A DNA stretch of 32,414 nucleotides. Origin: DALYDK01 sp031973215 (lineage in GTDB: Bacteria > Patescibacteriota > Saccharimonadia > Saccharimonadales > CAIOMD01). This document shows, piece by piece, positions 26,033-32,414 of the stretch (its first letter is position 1; every line of letters starts with the position of its first letter). The position numbers were made by a program, and so were the translations under genes. The notes beneath the pieces were generated by a model. That model made no database searches, was not told where the DNA came from, and saw only the letters and a list, made by a program, of their open reading frames with translations. The stretch spans positions 1 through 32,414 of the forward strand of contig DALYDK010000008.1 of NCBI GenBank assembly GCA_031973215.1. Reading direction: 5' to 3'.

Positions 26033-26890
26033 CTAGTTTAACAAACCTAAGTACTTTTTGGCCTCATTGACCGTAGAAAACCATTTTATGAATTGATTTC
26101 GCTTAAACCAAGTTGTCTGTCTTTTTGCCAGTTGCATATCGCTAATAATAAAGTTTTCCATAACTGTCGCTATGTCTAGGCCTTCTTTAAAGTGCTTAAC
26201 AAGTTGGGCATAAATACCGCCCTTCAGCCCCGGGGCGTAATATCCGTACTTTTCAAAAGCTGCACGGGCCTCTTCTATAACTCCATTATCTATCATCTGC
26301 TCAGCCCTAAGAGAAATATTATCACGAAGATATTTCCTATTCGGCATTAAGCCTATTATTAATGATCCTTCTGGCGGATTACTGTTTCTTTGGGGTGCTT
26401 TCCCTTCTCTGAGAAGTGTATTAATAAGATGTAGTTTGTTTTTAGGGTTCTGGGGCATTTTTAATTTTTTTAATGTAATTAATTCTTGAAGCTCTTGAAT
26501 AGACATATTGTTGAGTTTGGTATAACCCGATGTATCAACAGCCGGTGGCTGAAAATTAAAGACATAAGAGTCAATGTACAGCCCGCTTCCGCCAACAATA
26601 ATTGGCATTTTGCCTCTGCTTTTTATTATATTCACCTTATCTGCTGCATATTCTTTGAACTTAATACTACTAAACCTTTCGCTTGGGTAAATCAAGTCAA
26701 ACCCATAATGAACAATTCCCTGTCTTTCTGAAGTGGAAGGCTTGGCCGTGCCGATATCTAGTTCCTTGTATATAGCCCTCGAGTCAGCAGATATTATTTG
26801 ACCATCAATTTTTTTAGCTAAATCTACCGCTAATCCTGTTTTGCCGCTAGCAGTAGGGCCAACAATAATGATTTGATTTATATTTTCCAT
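26033..26890 (-). CDS. miaA: tRNA dimethylallyltransferase
   Basis: A 285-residue protein, about 30 residues shorter than E. coli MiaA at the C-terminus. It has GPTASGKT (residues 11-18), SADSRAIYKELDIGTAKP (34-51), IIVGGSGLYI, and KRQTTWFKRN near the end. It adds an isopentenyl group to A37 of tRNAs that read codons starting with U. It overlaps the upstream ATL gene by 13 nt and ends 3 nt before murT. Other modification enzymes are not in the window. Confidence 0.95.
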   Translation of the reverse strand: MENINQIIIVGPTASGKTGLAVDLAKKIDGQIISADSRAIYKELDIGTAKPSTSERQGIVHYGFDLIYPSERFSSIKFKEYAADKVNIIKSRGKMPIIVGGSGLYIDSYVFNFQPPAVDTSGYTKLNNMSIQELQELITLKKLKMPQNPKNKLHLINTLLREGKAPQRNSNPPEGSLIIGLMPNRKYLRDNISLRAEQMIDNGVIEEARAAFEKYGYYAPGLKGGIYAQLVKHFKEGLDIATVMENFIISDMQLAKRQTTWFKRNQFIKWFSTVNEAKKYLGLLN

Positions 26891-27183
26891 AGATACTTAT
26901 CTAGATTATGTATTTTATGATTTCTTATCTCTATGCCCTCTTCGGCAAGTAGCAACTCTTGTCTATGAGGCCCACCCGGAACAAAACCAGAGGCCATTAG
27001 CCCACTAGTTTTAACAACCCTATGCCAAGGCAACTTACTTGGGCCAAAATGAGCAATCTGCCCTACCACCCTAGATGCTCCTGGATGACCAGACAAAGAT
27101 GCGAGCATTCCATAAGTCAAAACCTTTCCTTCCGGGATTCTGTCTACTAAGTCGTAGATATTATCTTTGAATGATTGGTTCAT
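26878..27183 (-). CDS. Alkyltransferase-like protein (ATL)
   Basis: A 101-residue protein of the MGMT/Ogt DNA-binding domain type. The active-site motif reads LPWHRVV with Trp53 where MGMT has the alkyl-accepting cysteine, the defining trait of ATL proteins. Tyr24 (LTYG), the Arg38 finger (ASRVVGQ) and the C-terminal loop are kept. ATL proteins bind O6-alkylguanine, flip it out and recruit nucleotide excision repair, without themselves removing the lesion. The gene is one base past the thrS stop and within the same transcript. Confidence 0.9.
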   Translation of the reverse strand: MNQSFKDNIYDLVDRIPEGKVLTYGMLASLSGHPGASRVVGQIAHFGPSKLPWHRVVKTSGLMASGFVPGGPHRQELLLAEEGIEIRNHKIHNLDKYLWKI

Positions 27184-27184
27184 T

Positions 27185-29026
27185 TTATACAGTAGTATGA
27201 GTTGTTCTGCTTATTGATTCGTTTAGAACTGTTTTTAGAAAGTTTTCTATTCTAATTTTTGTTTGGTCCTGAACTGCCATGTCTGACCTAACTCTAGGAA
27301 TAGTCTCACCGCTCTCGGCCTCTTGTTCCCCTATAACAATTACATATGGAATTTTCATTTTTTCGGCATTCCTAATCTTTTTGCCAACTGATTCATTTGC
27401 ATTATCTAGAGTAGCGCGCAGACCCAGGCTTTTTGCCAGTTCCAGCTGCTTATTGCCGTAAGAACTTATTTTGTCGGTTTGGTTAACTGTAATAAACCGG
27501 ACTTGTTCTGGGGCAAGCCAAACCGGAAACTTACCAGCAGTATGTTCTATATAAACACTCAAAAATCGTTCTATTGAACCAAGCAATGCGCAATGAATCA
27601 TCACTGGGGTGCTTAATTGACCGTCTTCATTAGTGTAAACTAGTTCGAATCTTTGAGGCTGAACAAAGTCAAGCTGAACTGTGGCTACTTGGTGCTCTCT
27701 TCCAATAGCATCAGTAGCCATAAAATCTATCTTTGGCCCATAAAACGCTGCCTCACCTTCTACCTCAAAATAATCTAAGCCGTTATCGATAACTGCATTC
27801 TTTAGCTGCTTCTGGGCATCATTCCACAATTCTAGCGAGCCTAAATAACCATCCCCATCGTCTCTATATGAAAGCCTAACCCTAAGCTTCATGCCAACTG
27901 TTTTGTATAAATCATTAGCAGCAGCTAAAAGATTGTTAATTTCTCCTTCTATCTGATCGTTACGACAAAAAACATGACTATCATCTTGAGTTAGTGATCG
28001 GACTCTATTTAAGCCCCCTAGTTCACCGGTTTTTTCATCTCTGTAGTCAGTAGTAGTCTCCAGATATCTAACTGGTAAATCTCGATAACTCCTAGCCTTT
28101 GATTCATAAATTCTAGTATGATGAGGGCAATTCATAGGCTTCATTACCATTTCATCACTTGTCTCTTGACTGGTAACTAAAAATAGTTCACCGCCAAACT
28201 TAGCCCAGTGACCAGATTTCTCATATAAGTCTTTTTTTGTTATATGAGGAGTCCAGACTTTTTCAAAACCATAACTCTCGCGAAGTTCATTGGAGTATTT
28301 GGCAACCCCTTCCCTTAAAACAGTTCCCCTTGGTGTAAACATAGGTAATCCGGAACCTACTAGGTCGCTAAATACAAATAAATCTAGGTCTTTGCCTAGC
28401 TTTCTATGGTCTCGTTTTTTGGCTTCTTCTAGCATCTTTAAATAATCGTCAAGTTCTTGCTTGGTAGAAAAAGCAACTCCGTAAAGTCGTTGCATTTGCG
28501 GATTATCTTCTTTTCCCCTCCAGTAGGCTCCTGCAACTCGCATTAACTTGAATGCGCCAACCTCGCCTGTTTTCTTTACATGGGGTCCCCTACACAAATC
28601 GGTGAATGTATCATTTGTATAGAAAGATACTTCTTTAACCTTATAGCTATCACTTGGGAGCCCTAGTTCACTTGCATCGAGATCTTTAGCCACGGTAGTT
28701 CCCGCCCTTTTCAGATCGTTTAAAAGCTCTTTTTTGTAGGGTTGGTTATTTACCTTTGCCCATTCAATTGCTTTATCTACAGATGAAATTGACTTAACAA
28801 AATCCGCATTACCTTTAATGATTTTGTGCATCTCTTTTTCGATTTTTTTGAAATCGTCCTCGGATATCTTGGTGTCTCCAAGGTCAATATCGTAGTAAAA
28901 GCCGTTTTCTACCACTGGACCAACACCAAATTTAGCATTGGGCCATAGCCTTTGTACGGCATCGGCCATTATATGAGCCAAGCTGTGCCTCATTGCACCA
29001 AGATCTACTTCTGTTTTTTGTGACAT
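27185..29026 (-). CDS. thrS: Threonyl-tRNA synthetase lacking the TGS domain
   Basis: A 613-residue class II synthetase. It begins near the editing domain: HSLAHIMADAV provides its HxxxH motif. Further motifs are GPVVENGFYYDI, MNCPHHTRIYESK, GGLNRVRSLTQDDSHVFC and GSIERFLSVYIEH. The roughly 60-residue N-terminal TGS domain of E. coli ThrRS is absent. AGGAG lies 7 nt before the ATG at 29026; a TTG at 29044 is in frame but has no binding site. It charges tRNA-Thr, with editing of mischarged Ser. A hairpin-rich leader with a terminator 30 nt ahead of the ATG may attenuate the whole operon. Confidence 0.95.
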   Translation of the reverse strand: MSQKTEVDLGAMRHSLAHIMADAVQRLWPNAKFGVGPVVENGFYYDIDLGDTKISEDDFKKIEKEMHKIIKGNADFVKSISSVDKAIEWAKVNNQPYKKELLNDLKRAGTTVAKDLDASELGLPSDSYKVKEVSFYTNDTFTDLCRGPHVKKTGEVGAFKLMRVAGAYWRGKEDNPQMQRLYGVAFSTKQELDDYLKMLEEAKKRDHRKLGKDLDLFVFSDLVGSGLPMFTPRGTVLREGVAKYSNELRESYGFEKVWTPHITKKDLYEKSGHWAKFGGELFLVTSQETSDEMVMKPMNCPHHTRIYESKARSYRDLPVRYLETTTDYRDEKTGELGGLNRVRSLTQDDSHVFCRNDQIEGEINNLLAAANDLYKTVGMKLRVRLSYRDDGDGYLGSLELWNDAQKQLKNAVIDNGLDYFEVEGEAAFYGPKIDFMATDAIGREHQVATVQLDFVQPQRFELVYTNEDGQLSTPVMIHCALLGSIERFLSVYIEHTAGKFPVWLAPEQVRFITVNQTDKISSYGNKQLELAKSLGLRATLDNANESVGKKIRNAEKMKIPYVIVIGEQEAESGETIPRVRSDMAVQDQTKIRIENFLKTVLNESISRTTHTTV

Positions 29027-29054
29027 GTTATCTCCTACTGCCAACCATTGTACT

Positions 29055-29245
29055 AAAAAAGCGCTCGGTCTTAAATGCCGAACGCTTTTTAGAACTTTCT
29101 AGGTTAGAGCAGAAGTTTCATCTTACCTCGCAATGGAAAATATCCTTAAGACGAAAACTTTTTTGATGTGCTCCCACCCAGGTTGTTATATCAACACACC
29201 TGATAAAACTGCACCTGTAAAGATAGTATATTAAAGCTAGCCTTT
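29055..29245 (-). promoter_or_regulatory. thrS leader with terminator (candidate attenuator)
   Basis: The minus strand has TATACT near 29226-29231 as a possible -10. A domain is closed by AGGTGCAG with CTGC...ACCT; it includes GTTG/CAAC and the stem AAGTTTTCGTCTTA with TAAGATGAAACTT. Then follows a terminator, GCGTTCGG/CCGAGCGC with T6 (29055-29090), about 30 nt before the thrS ATG. GGGTGGGAGCAC recalls the T-box sequence, but no Stem I or specifier is seen. A threonine-linked attenuator is the inference. A related block order occurs in the RNA at 21595-21727. Confidence 0.5.
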
Positions 29246-29292
29246 TAATACTAGTCTTTTACGGTCTCTTTATCCACACAAATTGTGGATAC

Positions 29293-29322
29293 TTGCACGA
29301 TACCCCTGTAATAAACTATAAT
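29293..29322 (+). promoter_or_regulatory. tRNA-Val promoter
   Basis: TTGCAC (29293-29298), an 18-nt spacer and a perfect TATAAT (29317-29322) lie 12 nt before tRNA-Val. Confidence 0.7.
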
Positions 29323-29334
29323 ACTGCAGGTACC

Positions 29335-29411
29335 GGGCTCTTAGCTCAGTTGGCTAGAGCGCTTCCTTGACGTGGAAGAGGTCAGAGGTTCAAATCCTCT
29401 AGGGCCCACCA
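29335..29411 (+). tRNA. tRNA-Val(GAC)
   Basis: A complete cloverleaf: acceptor GGGCTCT/AGGGCCC (one G-U), D arm GCTC/GAGC, anticodon stem CTTCC/GGAAG around loop TTGACGT (anticodon GAC), T arm AGAGG-TTCAAAT-CCTCT, and encoded CCA. Confidence 0.97.
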
Positions 29412-29414
29412 ATT

Positions 29415-29443
29415 ACCAACGATAGTTTAGTCGTTGGTTTTTT
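29415..29443 (+). terminator. tRNA-Val terminator
   Basis: ACCAACGA (29415-29422) pairs with TCGTTGGT (29431-29438), 8-nt loop, followed by a T6 tract. Confidence 0.8.
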
Positions 29444-29661
29444 ATTAGTTAGCTATTTAAGTGCTTTTAAGGCGCTTTTTAGTCTTAAAGCCCTCTCGCA
29501 ATGGGCTCTAAGTCAAAAACTCGTTAAAAAGCTTTATAACGGGGCTTAATTAGGTTTTAAAGTTCTGTTACTGCTTAACTAACTTACTAAATACAATATT
29601 ATGGATTTTTGCTGAGTCTTTGCTGAGAAAAATAGGCACTACTTTACCAGTGTTGGGAGTA
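29444..29661. other. Gene-free interval after tRNA-Val
   Basis: I see no gene. AGCCC/GGGCT forms a small hairpin near 29490-29508. TTTGCTGAG occurs twice in tandem (29608-29616 and 29619-29627). The position directly after a tRNA 3' end is a common place for integration remnants, but no integrase is present. Confidence 0.4.
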
Positions 29662-29691
29662 TTGACTTTTTAGGGTTAATTTTGCTATAAT
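29662..29691 (+). promoter_or_regulatory. Promoter of the 40-residue small protein gene
   Basis: TTGACT (29662-29667), an 18-nt spacer and a perfect TATAAT with extended -10 TG (29684-29691). Confidence 0.75.
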
Positions 29692-29716
29692 AGTCAGGTT
29701 AAACGAGGCGTTTTGT

Positions 29717-29839
29717 TTGAGTAACATTTCACCGTTAGAAAGCTTTGAGCTTTTCTACGAAGAACTACACTCATCAAAGAAGTTTGTTAACAGAATTCGT
29801 CGTAATAGACGAGCTGCGACCAAAAGTCGATCAAACTAG
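29717..29839 (+). CDS. Small basic protein of 40 residues, unknown function
   Basis: A 40-residue protein read from TTG at 29717, beginning MSNISPLESFELFYEE and ending with a strongly basic tail (FVNRIRRNRRAATKSRSN). GAGG lies 8 nt before the TTG. A strong promoter is upstream, and an intrinsic terminator lies at 29857-29888, so it is a monocistronic unit and probably real. The acidic N-terminal half and Arg/Lys C-terminal half suggest binding of nucleic acid or ribosomes; I recognise no family. nrdR follows at 29968. Confidence 0.55.
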   Translation: MSNISPLESFELFYEELHSSKKFVNRIRRNRRAATKSRSN

Positions 29840-29856
29840 ATTAGTTCGAAAAATAT

Positions 29857-29888
29857 GAGCTTATGGACCAACCATAGGCTCTTTTTTT
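29857..29888 (+). terminator. Terminator of the small protein gene
   Basis: GAGCTTATGG (29857-29866) pairs with CCATAGGCTC (29872-29881) around a 5-nt loop, with one T-G pair, followed by a T7 tract. Confidence 0.8.
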
Positions 29889-29954
29889 ATGTGTTTTTTG
29901 TGTTTTCCACGGCCATATATGCACTTTTCCACTAGTATTTTTAATAGCGTTATG

Positions 29955-29966
29955 TCAATATATTGA
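29955..29966 (+). promoter_or_regulatory. Palindrome before nrdR (possible NrdR box)
   Basis: TCAATATATTGA is a perfect 12-bp palindrome ending one base before the nrdR ATG. Its core CAATATATTG fits the centre of the NrdR box (C-W-ATATAT-W-G). A second ATATATTGTG lies 19 bp downstream inside the gene. The flanks do not match well. Confidence 0.3.
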
Positions 29967-29967
29967 T

Positions 29968-30411
29968 ATGGTATGCATATATTGTGGTTCACAAACCCAA
30001 GTAACTAATTCAAGACACCAAAAAAGAGCTAATCACATCTGGAGAAGAAGAAAATGCTCTGCCTGTAACACTGTGTTCTCAACTATAGAAAGAACCAACT
30101 ACGACTTGTCATTTATCGTCGAAAAACAAAGCGGCCAGCTTGAGCCGTTTTTACAAGAAAAGCTTTATATATCTATTTATAAGTCTCTAGACCACATGGC
30201 AAGTAGTCAAGAAAAAGCAAAGCATATAAGCGATAATGTCCTAGGCAAGCTGTTGACACCACCTGTTAAAAGCAAAATTAATAGTAAAGTCATTGCTAAA
30301 ACAGTAGCCGAAACCCTAAAAAACTATAATATGGCAGCTTTTATTAAGTACAAATCTTACCAAGAAAATATATCAGCAAAAAGAGATATTAACAGATTAA
30401 CTAAACAGTAG
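29968..30411 (+). CDS. nrdR: Transcriptional repressor NrdR
   Basis: A 147-residue protein with the N-terminal zinc ribbon C3-x2-C6 and C30-x2-C33 (MVCIYCGS, RRRKCSACNTVF) and the ATP-cone domain (SFIVEKQSGQLEPFLQEKL). NrdR senses ATP/dATP and represses ribonucleotide reductase genes, none of which are in the window. The ATP cone is divergent toward its end and rich in Lys and Asn. It is convergent with the glycosyltransferase, with only 7 nt between stops. A palindrome overlaps its start region. Confidence 0.9.
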   Translation: MVCIYCGSQTQVTNSRHQKRANHIWRRRKCSACNTVFSTIERTNYDLSFIVEKQSGQLEPFLQEKLYISIYKSLDHMASSQEKAKHISDNVLGKLLTPPVKSKINSKVIAKTVAETLKNYNMAAFIKYKSYQENISAKRDINRLTKQ

Positions 30412-30418
30412 CACTAAT

Positions 30419-32032
30419 TTATTTTTTGACTACCTTTTCGGTAACGTCAAACTTTCCTAGATACCTTCCTAGAATTAATCTAGTCTGAGAATAAAGGGCC
30501 GCAAAGCTACTATAAATAATCGTAGTAATTGGTAGATATATCCACTGAAGAAGCATATATATTCTTCTTCGGTTACCGTACTTTGGGGGCTTAGGCGGCA
30601 GCAGTCTAATGCTTAAGTAAATACTAATAAATAAACCAATCATTGCAATGCGCTGAATATTGCTGGCTACAATAGGCAGCTGATTCGCAACATAACTAGT
30701 GCTTGCTTCTGGTGAAGTATAAAGAGGTATAAATGCCCCAATTAACAGTAAAAGTGGTGCTGTAGCCCAAGACAAATGCCCTTCGACAAGCCGAGAAGTC
30801 TTAAAAAGAAGGTCTACTTTTGGCACTTTATTCTTTTTGACCCACCCAGTATAAAGTACGTAGGCAACATCACTAGCACCCCAAGCCCATCTTCTTACTT
30901 GAATAAATTGCGCCTTCAGTGTCTTGGTGTAAGTATGGGAAAGAACTGCATCTTGGTAAATTGGCACCATTATGGGGTGAACATCATGGTTACCGTCGTA
31001 TCTAAAATAAGTTCTCCAAAACTGATGGCCATCTTCTACAATGGTGCGCACACTCCAAAAGTTAGTATCTTGTAAAGTTTGCATGCTCTGAGAATGAGAA
31101 GCAAAGTTTCTAAGCATATGTGGTCTCATGGCAAGCACTATGTTCCAAAACGAATTACCCGTTGCAATAACCCTCATAGGTGCTGGCACATCCCAAATAT
31201 TATTCGTAAATATTGAAATAGGCTGAAATGAAGCATGTATTGGATCTGGGCAAGCAATGTATGCATAGCTTAATGCAGAAAAATACATAGGGTGTGGTCT
31301 GTTATCTGAGTCTAAGGTTGTAACTATAGTGGTTTTAGGTGAAATATCTTCTTTTTCTATATATTGATCTGCCCATCTTCCGGCAAAAGTAATGTTCCCC
31401 CCCTTACCAATGACTTCGTTAGGTATGTCTTTTGGATGCATAACACCGTTAAGGCTATAAAAATAATTGCCATATCTTGACTCAAGCAGGCTGACCATTT
31501 TTTTAACATCTGGGCCACCCCTTTCTTCATAGGCTATTACTATAATCATTTTTTTAGGATCGTACTCTGTTTTTTGAAGACTCTGTATAGTCGGCTCAAC
31601 CACTTCTATGGTTTCGTTATAAACCGCAATAATTACAACCTGATAAATATCATCTAGTTTAATGATTGTTTTCGAGTCTCTGGTTTTTTGTCGAATTAGA
31701 TTTTTACGGTGCCAGGCAGGTGCTATTCCTTCTTCATATTTAGCAAACGCACTGTCGGGGTCATTAAGCTGGTTTAAAAACATCTTCCAATCGTAAGCCA
31801 TGTGCTGGTTCAGAAGTTTATATCCCTGGAACATTCTTAAATTAAGTACAAATGCTTTAATAAACCAAACCAGTAAATAAGCAAGAATAAAGTATGCTGC
31901 CCACAGCGGGTTTAAGAAGCTTAGCACTACAGGCAATAGAAGAACAGACCAACTAAGCAGGCCTGGTACAGCCTCGAAAAATCTGTATAATTTTCCTCTT
32001 TCGGAAACTAGTGGTATCTCAAACGAACGCAT
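30419..32032 (-). CDS. Membrane glycosyltransferase family 2
   Basis: A 537-residue protein. Two N-terminal and about four C-terminal membrane segments surround a GT2 catalytic domain: VYNET (138-142), the metal-binding DSD (241-243), the general base ED (333-334, VEDGHQFW) and QVRRW (378-382), the acceptor motif of cellulose or hyaluronan synthase-like enzymes. It probably makes or extends a surface polysaccharide at the membrane; the sugar is not determinable. It is preceded by a 4-segment membrane protein on the same strand, 6 nt upstream. Confidence 0.88.
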   Translation of the reverse strand: MRSFEIPLVSERGKLYRFFEAVPGLLSWSVLLLPVVLSFLNPLWAAYFILAYLLVWFIKAFVLNLRMFQGYKLLNQHMAYDWKMFLNQLNDPDSAFAKYEEGIAPAWHRKNLIRQKTRDSKTIIKLDDIYQVVIIAVYNETIEVVEPTIQSLQKTEYDPKKMIIVIAYEERGGPDVKKMVSLLESRYGNYFYSLNGVMHPKDIPNEVIGKGGNITFAGRWADQYIEKEDISPKTTIVTTLDSDNRPHPMYFSALSYAYIACPDPIHASFQPISIFTNNIWDVPAPMRVIATGNSFWNIVLAMRPHMLRNFASHSQSMQTLQDTNFWSVRTIVEDGHQFWRTYFRYDGNHDVHPIMVPIYQDAVLSHTYTKTLKAQFIQVRRWAWGASDVAYVLYTGWVKKNKVPKVDLLFKTSRLVEGHLSWATAPLLLLIGAFIPLYTSPEASTSYVANQLPIVASNIQRIAMIGLFISIYLSIRLLPPKPPKYGNRRRIYMLLQWIYLPITTIIYSSFAALYSQTRLILGRYLGKFDVTEKVVKK

Positions 32033-32038
32033 CTTTAA

Positions 32039-32392
32039 TTACTGTAAATTCAAAATTGCATTACTGACGATAATATTAAAAATTAAGGCAATAATAACCA
32101 AAAAAAGAGTTACAATTGCAAAACTTCTTTCTAGTTTATTTAACCTGTAGGCCAAAAATAGTCCACCGACAACAATTAATAAAGATACTATGGCAAAACT
32201 GTAAAGTTCATATACAGATCCCTGGACACCTCCGGTAATAATTCCCTTCCAGACTTCGTATCTTATAATTGCTGTACTAGAGCCAGTATCAACCCTAATT
32301 AATGTAGCTAAAACGCCAAAGAGTGCTAAAAATATAGACAAAATGTTCATAAACAGGATAGGTCTATCCTGTAAGTATTTTTTAAGTTCCAT
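32039..32392 (-). CDS. Small membrane protein upstream of GT2, unknown function
   Basis: A 117-residue protein with about three to four membrane segments (LFMNILSIFLALFGVLATLI, LYSFAIVSLLIVVGGLFLAYRL, FAIVTLFLVIIALIFNIIVS). It has no recognised domain. It precedes the glycosyltransferase by 6 nt, so the two are likely one transcript and may act together at the membrane, for example in polymer export or complex stability. Its upstream promoter lies at the window edge. Confidence 0.65.
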   Translation of the reverse strand: MELKKYLQDRPILFMNILSIFLALFGVLATLIRVDTGSSTAIIRYEVWKGIITGGVQGSVYELYSFAIVSLLIVVGGLFLAYRLNKLERSFAIVTLFLVIIALIFNIIVSNAILNLQ

Positions 32393-32414
32393 AAGAAGTA
32401 TTTTACTATTTTTA

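Noticed and set aside
29027..29044. thrS starting at TTG 29044
   Set aside because: The ATG at 29026 has AGGAG at the right distance; the TTG extension reads through that binding site.
29055..29245. A classical T-box riboswitch for thrS
   Set aside because: GGGTGGGAGCAC is only partly like the T-box sequence, and no Stem I, specifier loop or AGUGA motif was found.

Overview
The window looks like chromosome of a Candidate Phyla Radiation (Patescibacteria) bacterium, most probably Candidatus Saccharibacteria (TM7). This is an inference from overall character: low-to-moderate GC, very compact genes with overlapping starts and stops, trimmed proteins (a ThrRS without a TGS domain, a short MiaA), the MurT/GatD pair, standard stop codons, and a solitary gyrA/gyrB pair. 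I could not run a 16S search to confirm the taxon.

Layout. Positions 1-4970 hold an rRNA locus read leftward: 16S rRNA, tRNA-Ile(GAU), tRNA-Ala(UGC), and the 5' part of 23S, which runs off the left edge. Terminator-like hairpins, a gene on the opposite strand (nucleoside deoxyribosyltransferase-like) and a separate promoter lie between the tRNAs and 23S, so the operon looks functionally split. Next come gyrB-gyrA-DUF212 (leftward), a two-gene rightward unit for an LPxTG-type surface protein and a small membrane protein, and a leftward unit with a large T4SS-like ATPase and two small proteins, headed by an unidentified promoter-terminator-bounded RNA. Rightward follow comM and infC-rpmI-rplT; infC uses an AUU start. 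Then leftward: RNase P RNA, an ASCH-RNase HI fusion, tRNA-Pro(GGG) with a broken partial copy, another unidentified structured RNA, and an M50 protease. rpmB is rightward. A seven-gene leftward operon (thrS, alkyltransferase-like, miaA, murT, gatD, wHTH regulator, MBL-fold protein) occupies 22.7-29.0 kb behind a structured attenuator-like leader. The right end has tRNA-Val(GAC), a 40-residue basic small protein, nrdR, a membrane glycosyltransferase and a small membrane protein.

How the genes fit together. Most are housekeeping: translation (rRNA, tRNAs, IF3, L35, L20, L28, ThrRS, MiaA, RNase P), DNA topology and repair (gyrase, RNase HI, ATL), competence (ComM), cell wall (MurT/GatD amidation of lipid II) and cell surface or transport (LPxTG protein, T4SS-like ATPase, GT2).

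The most unusual signal is a roughly 90-nt three-hairpin element present twice (about 2670-2757 and 21447-21537). Both copies sit inside broken tRNA-like sequence beside a real tRNA gene. They differ at several positions, but the differences fall in matched pairs that keep each hairpin intact, so the folded structure appears to have been conserved.
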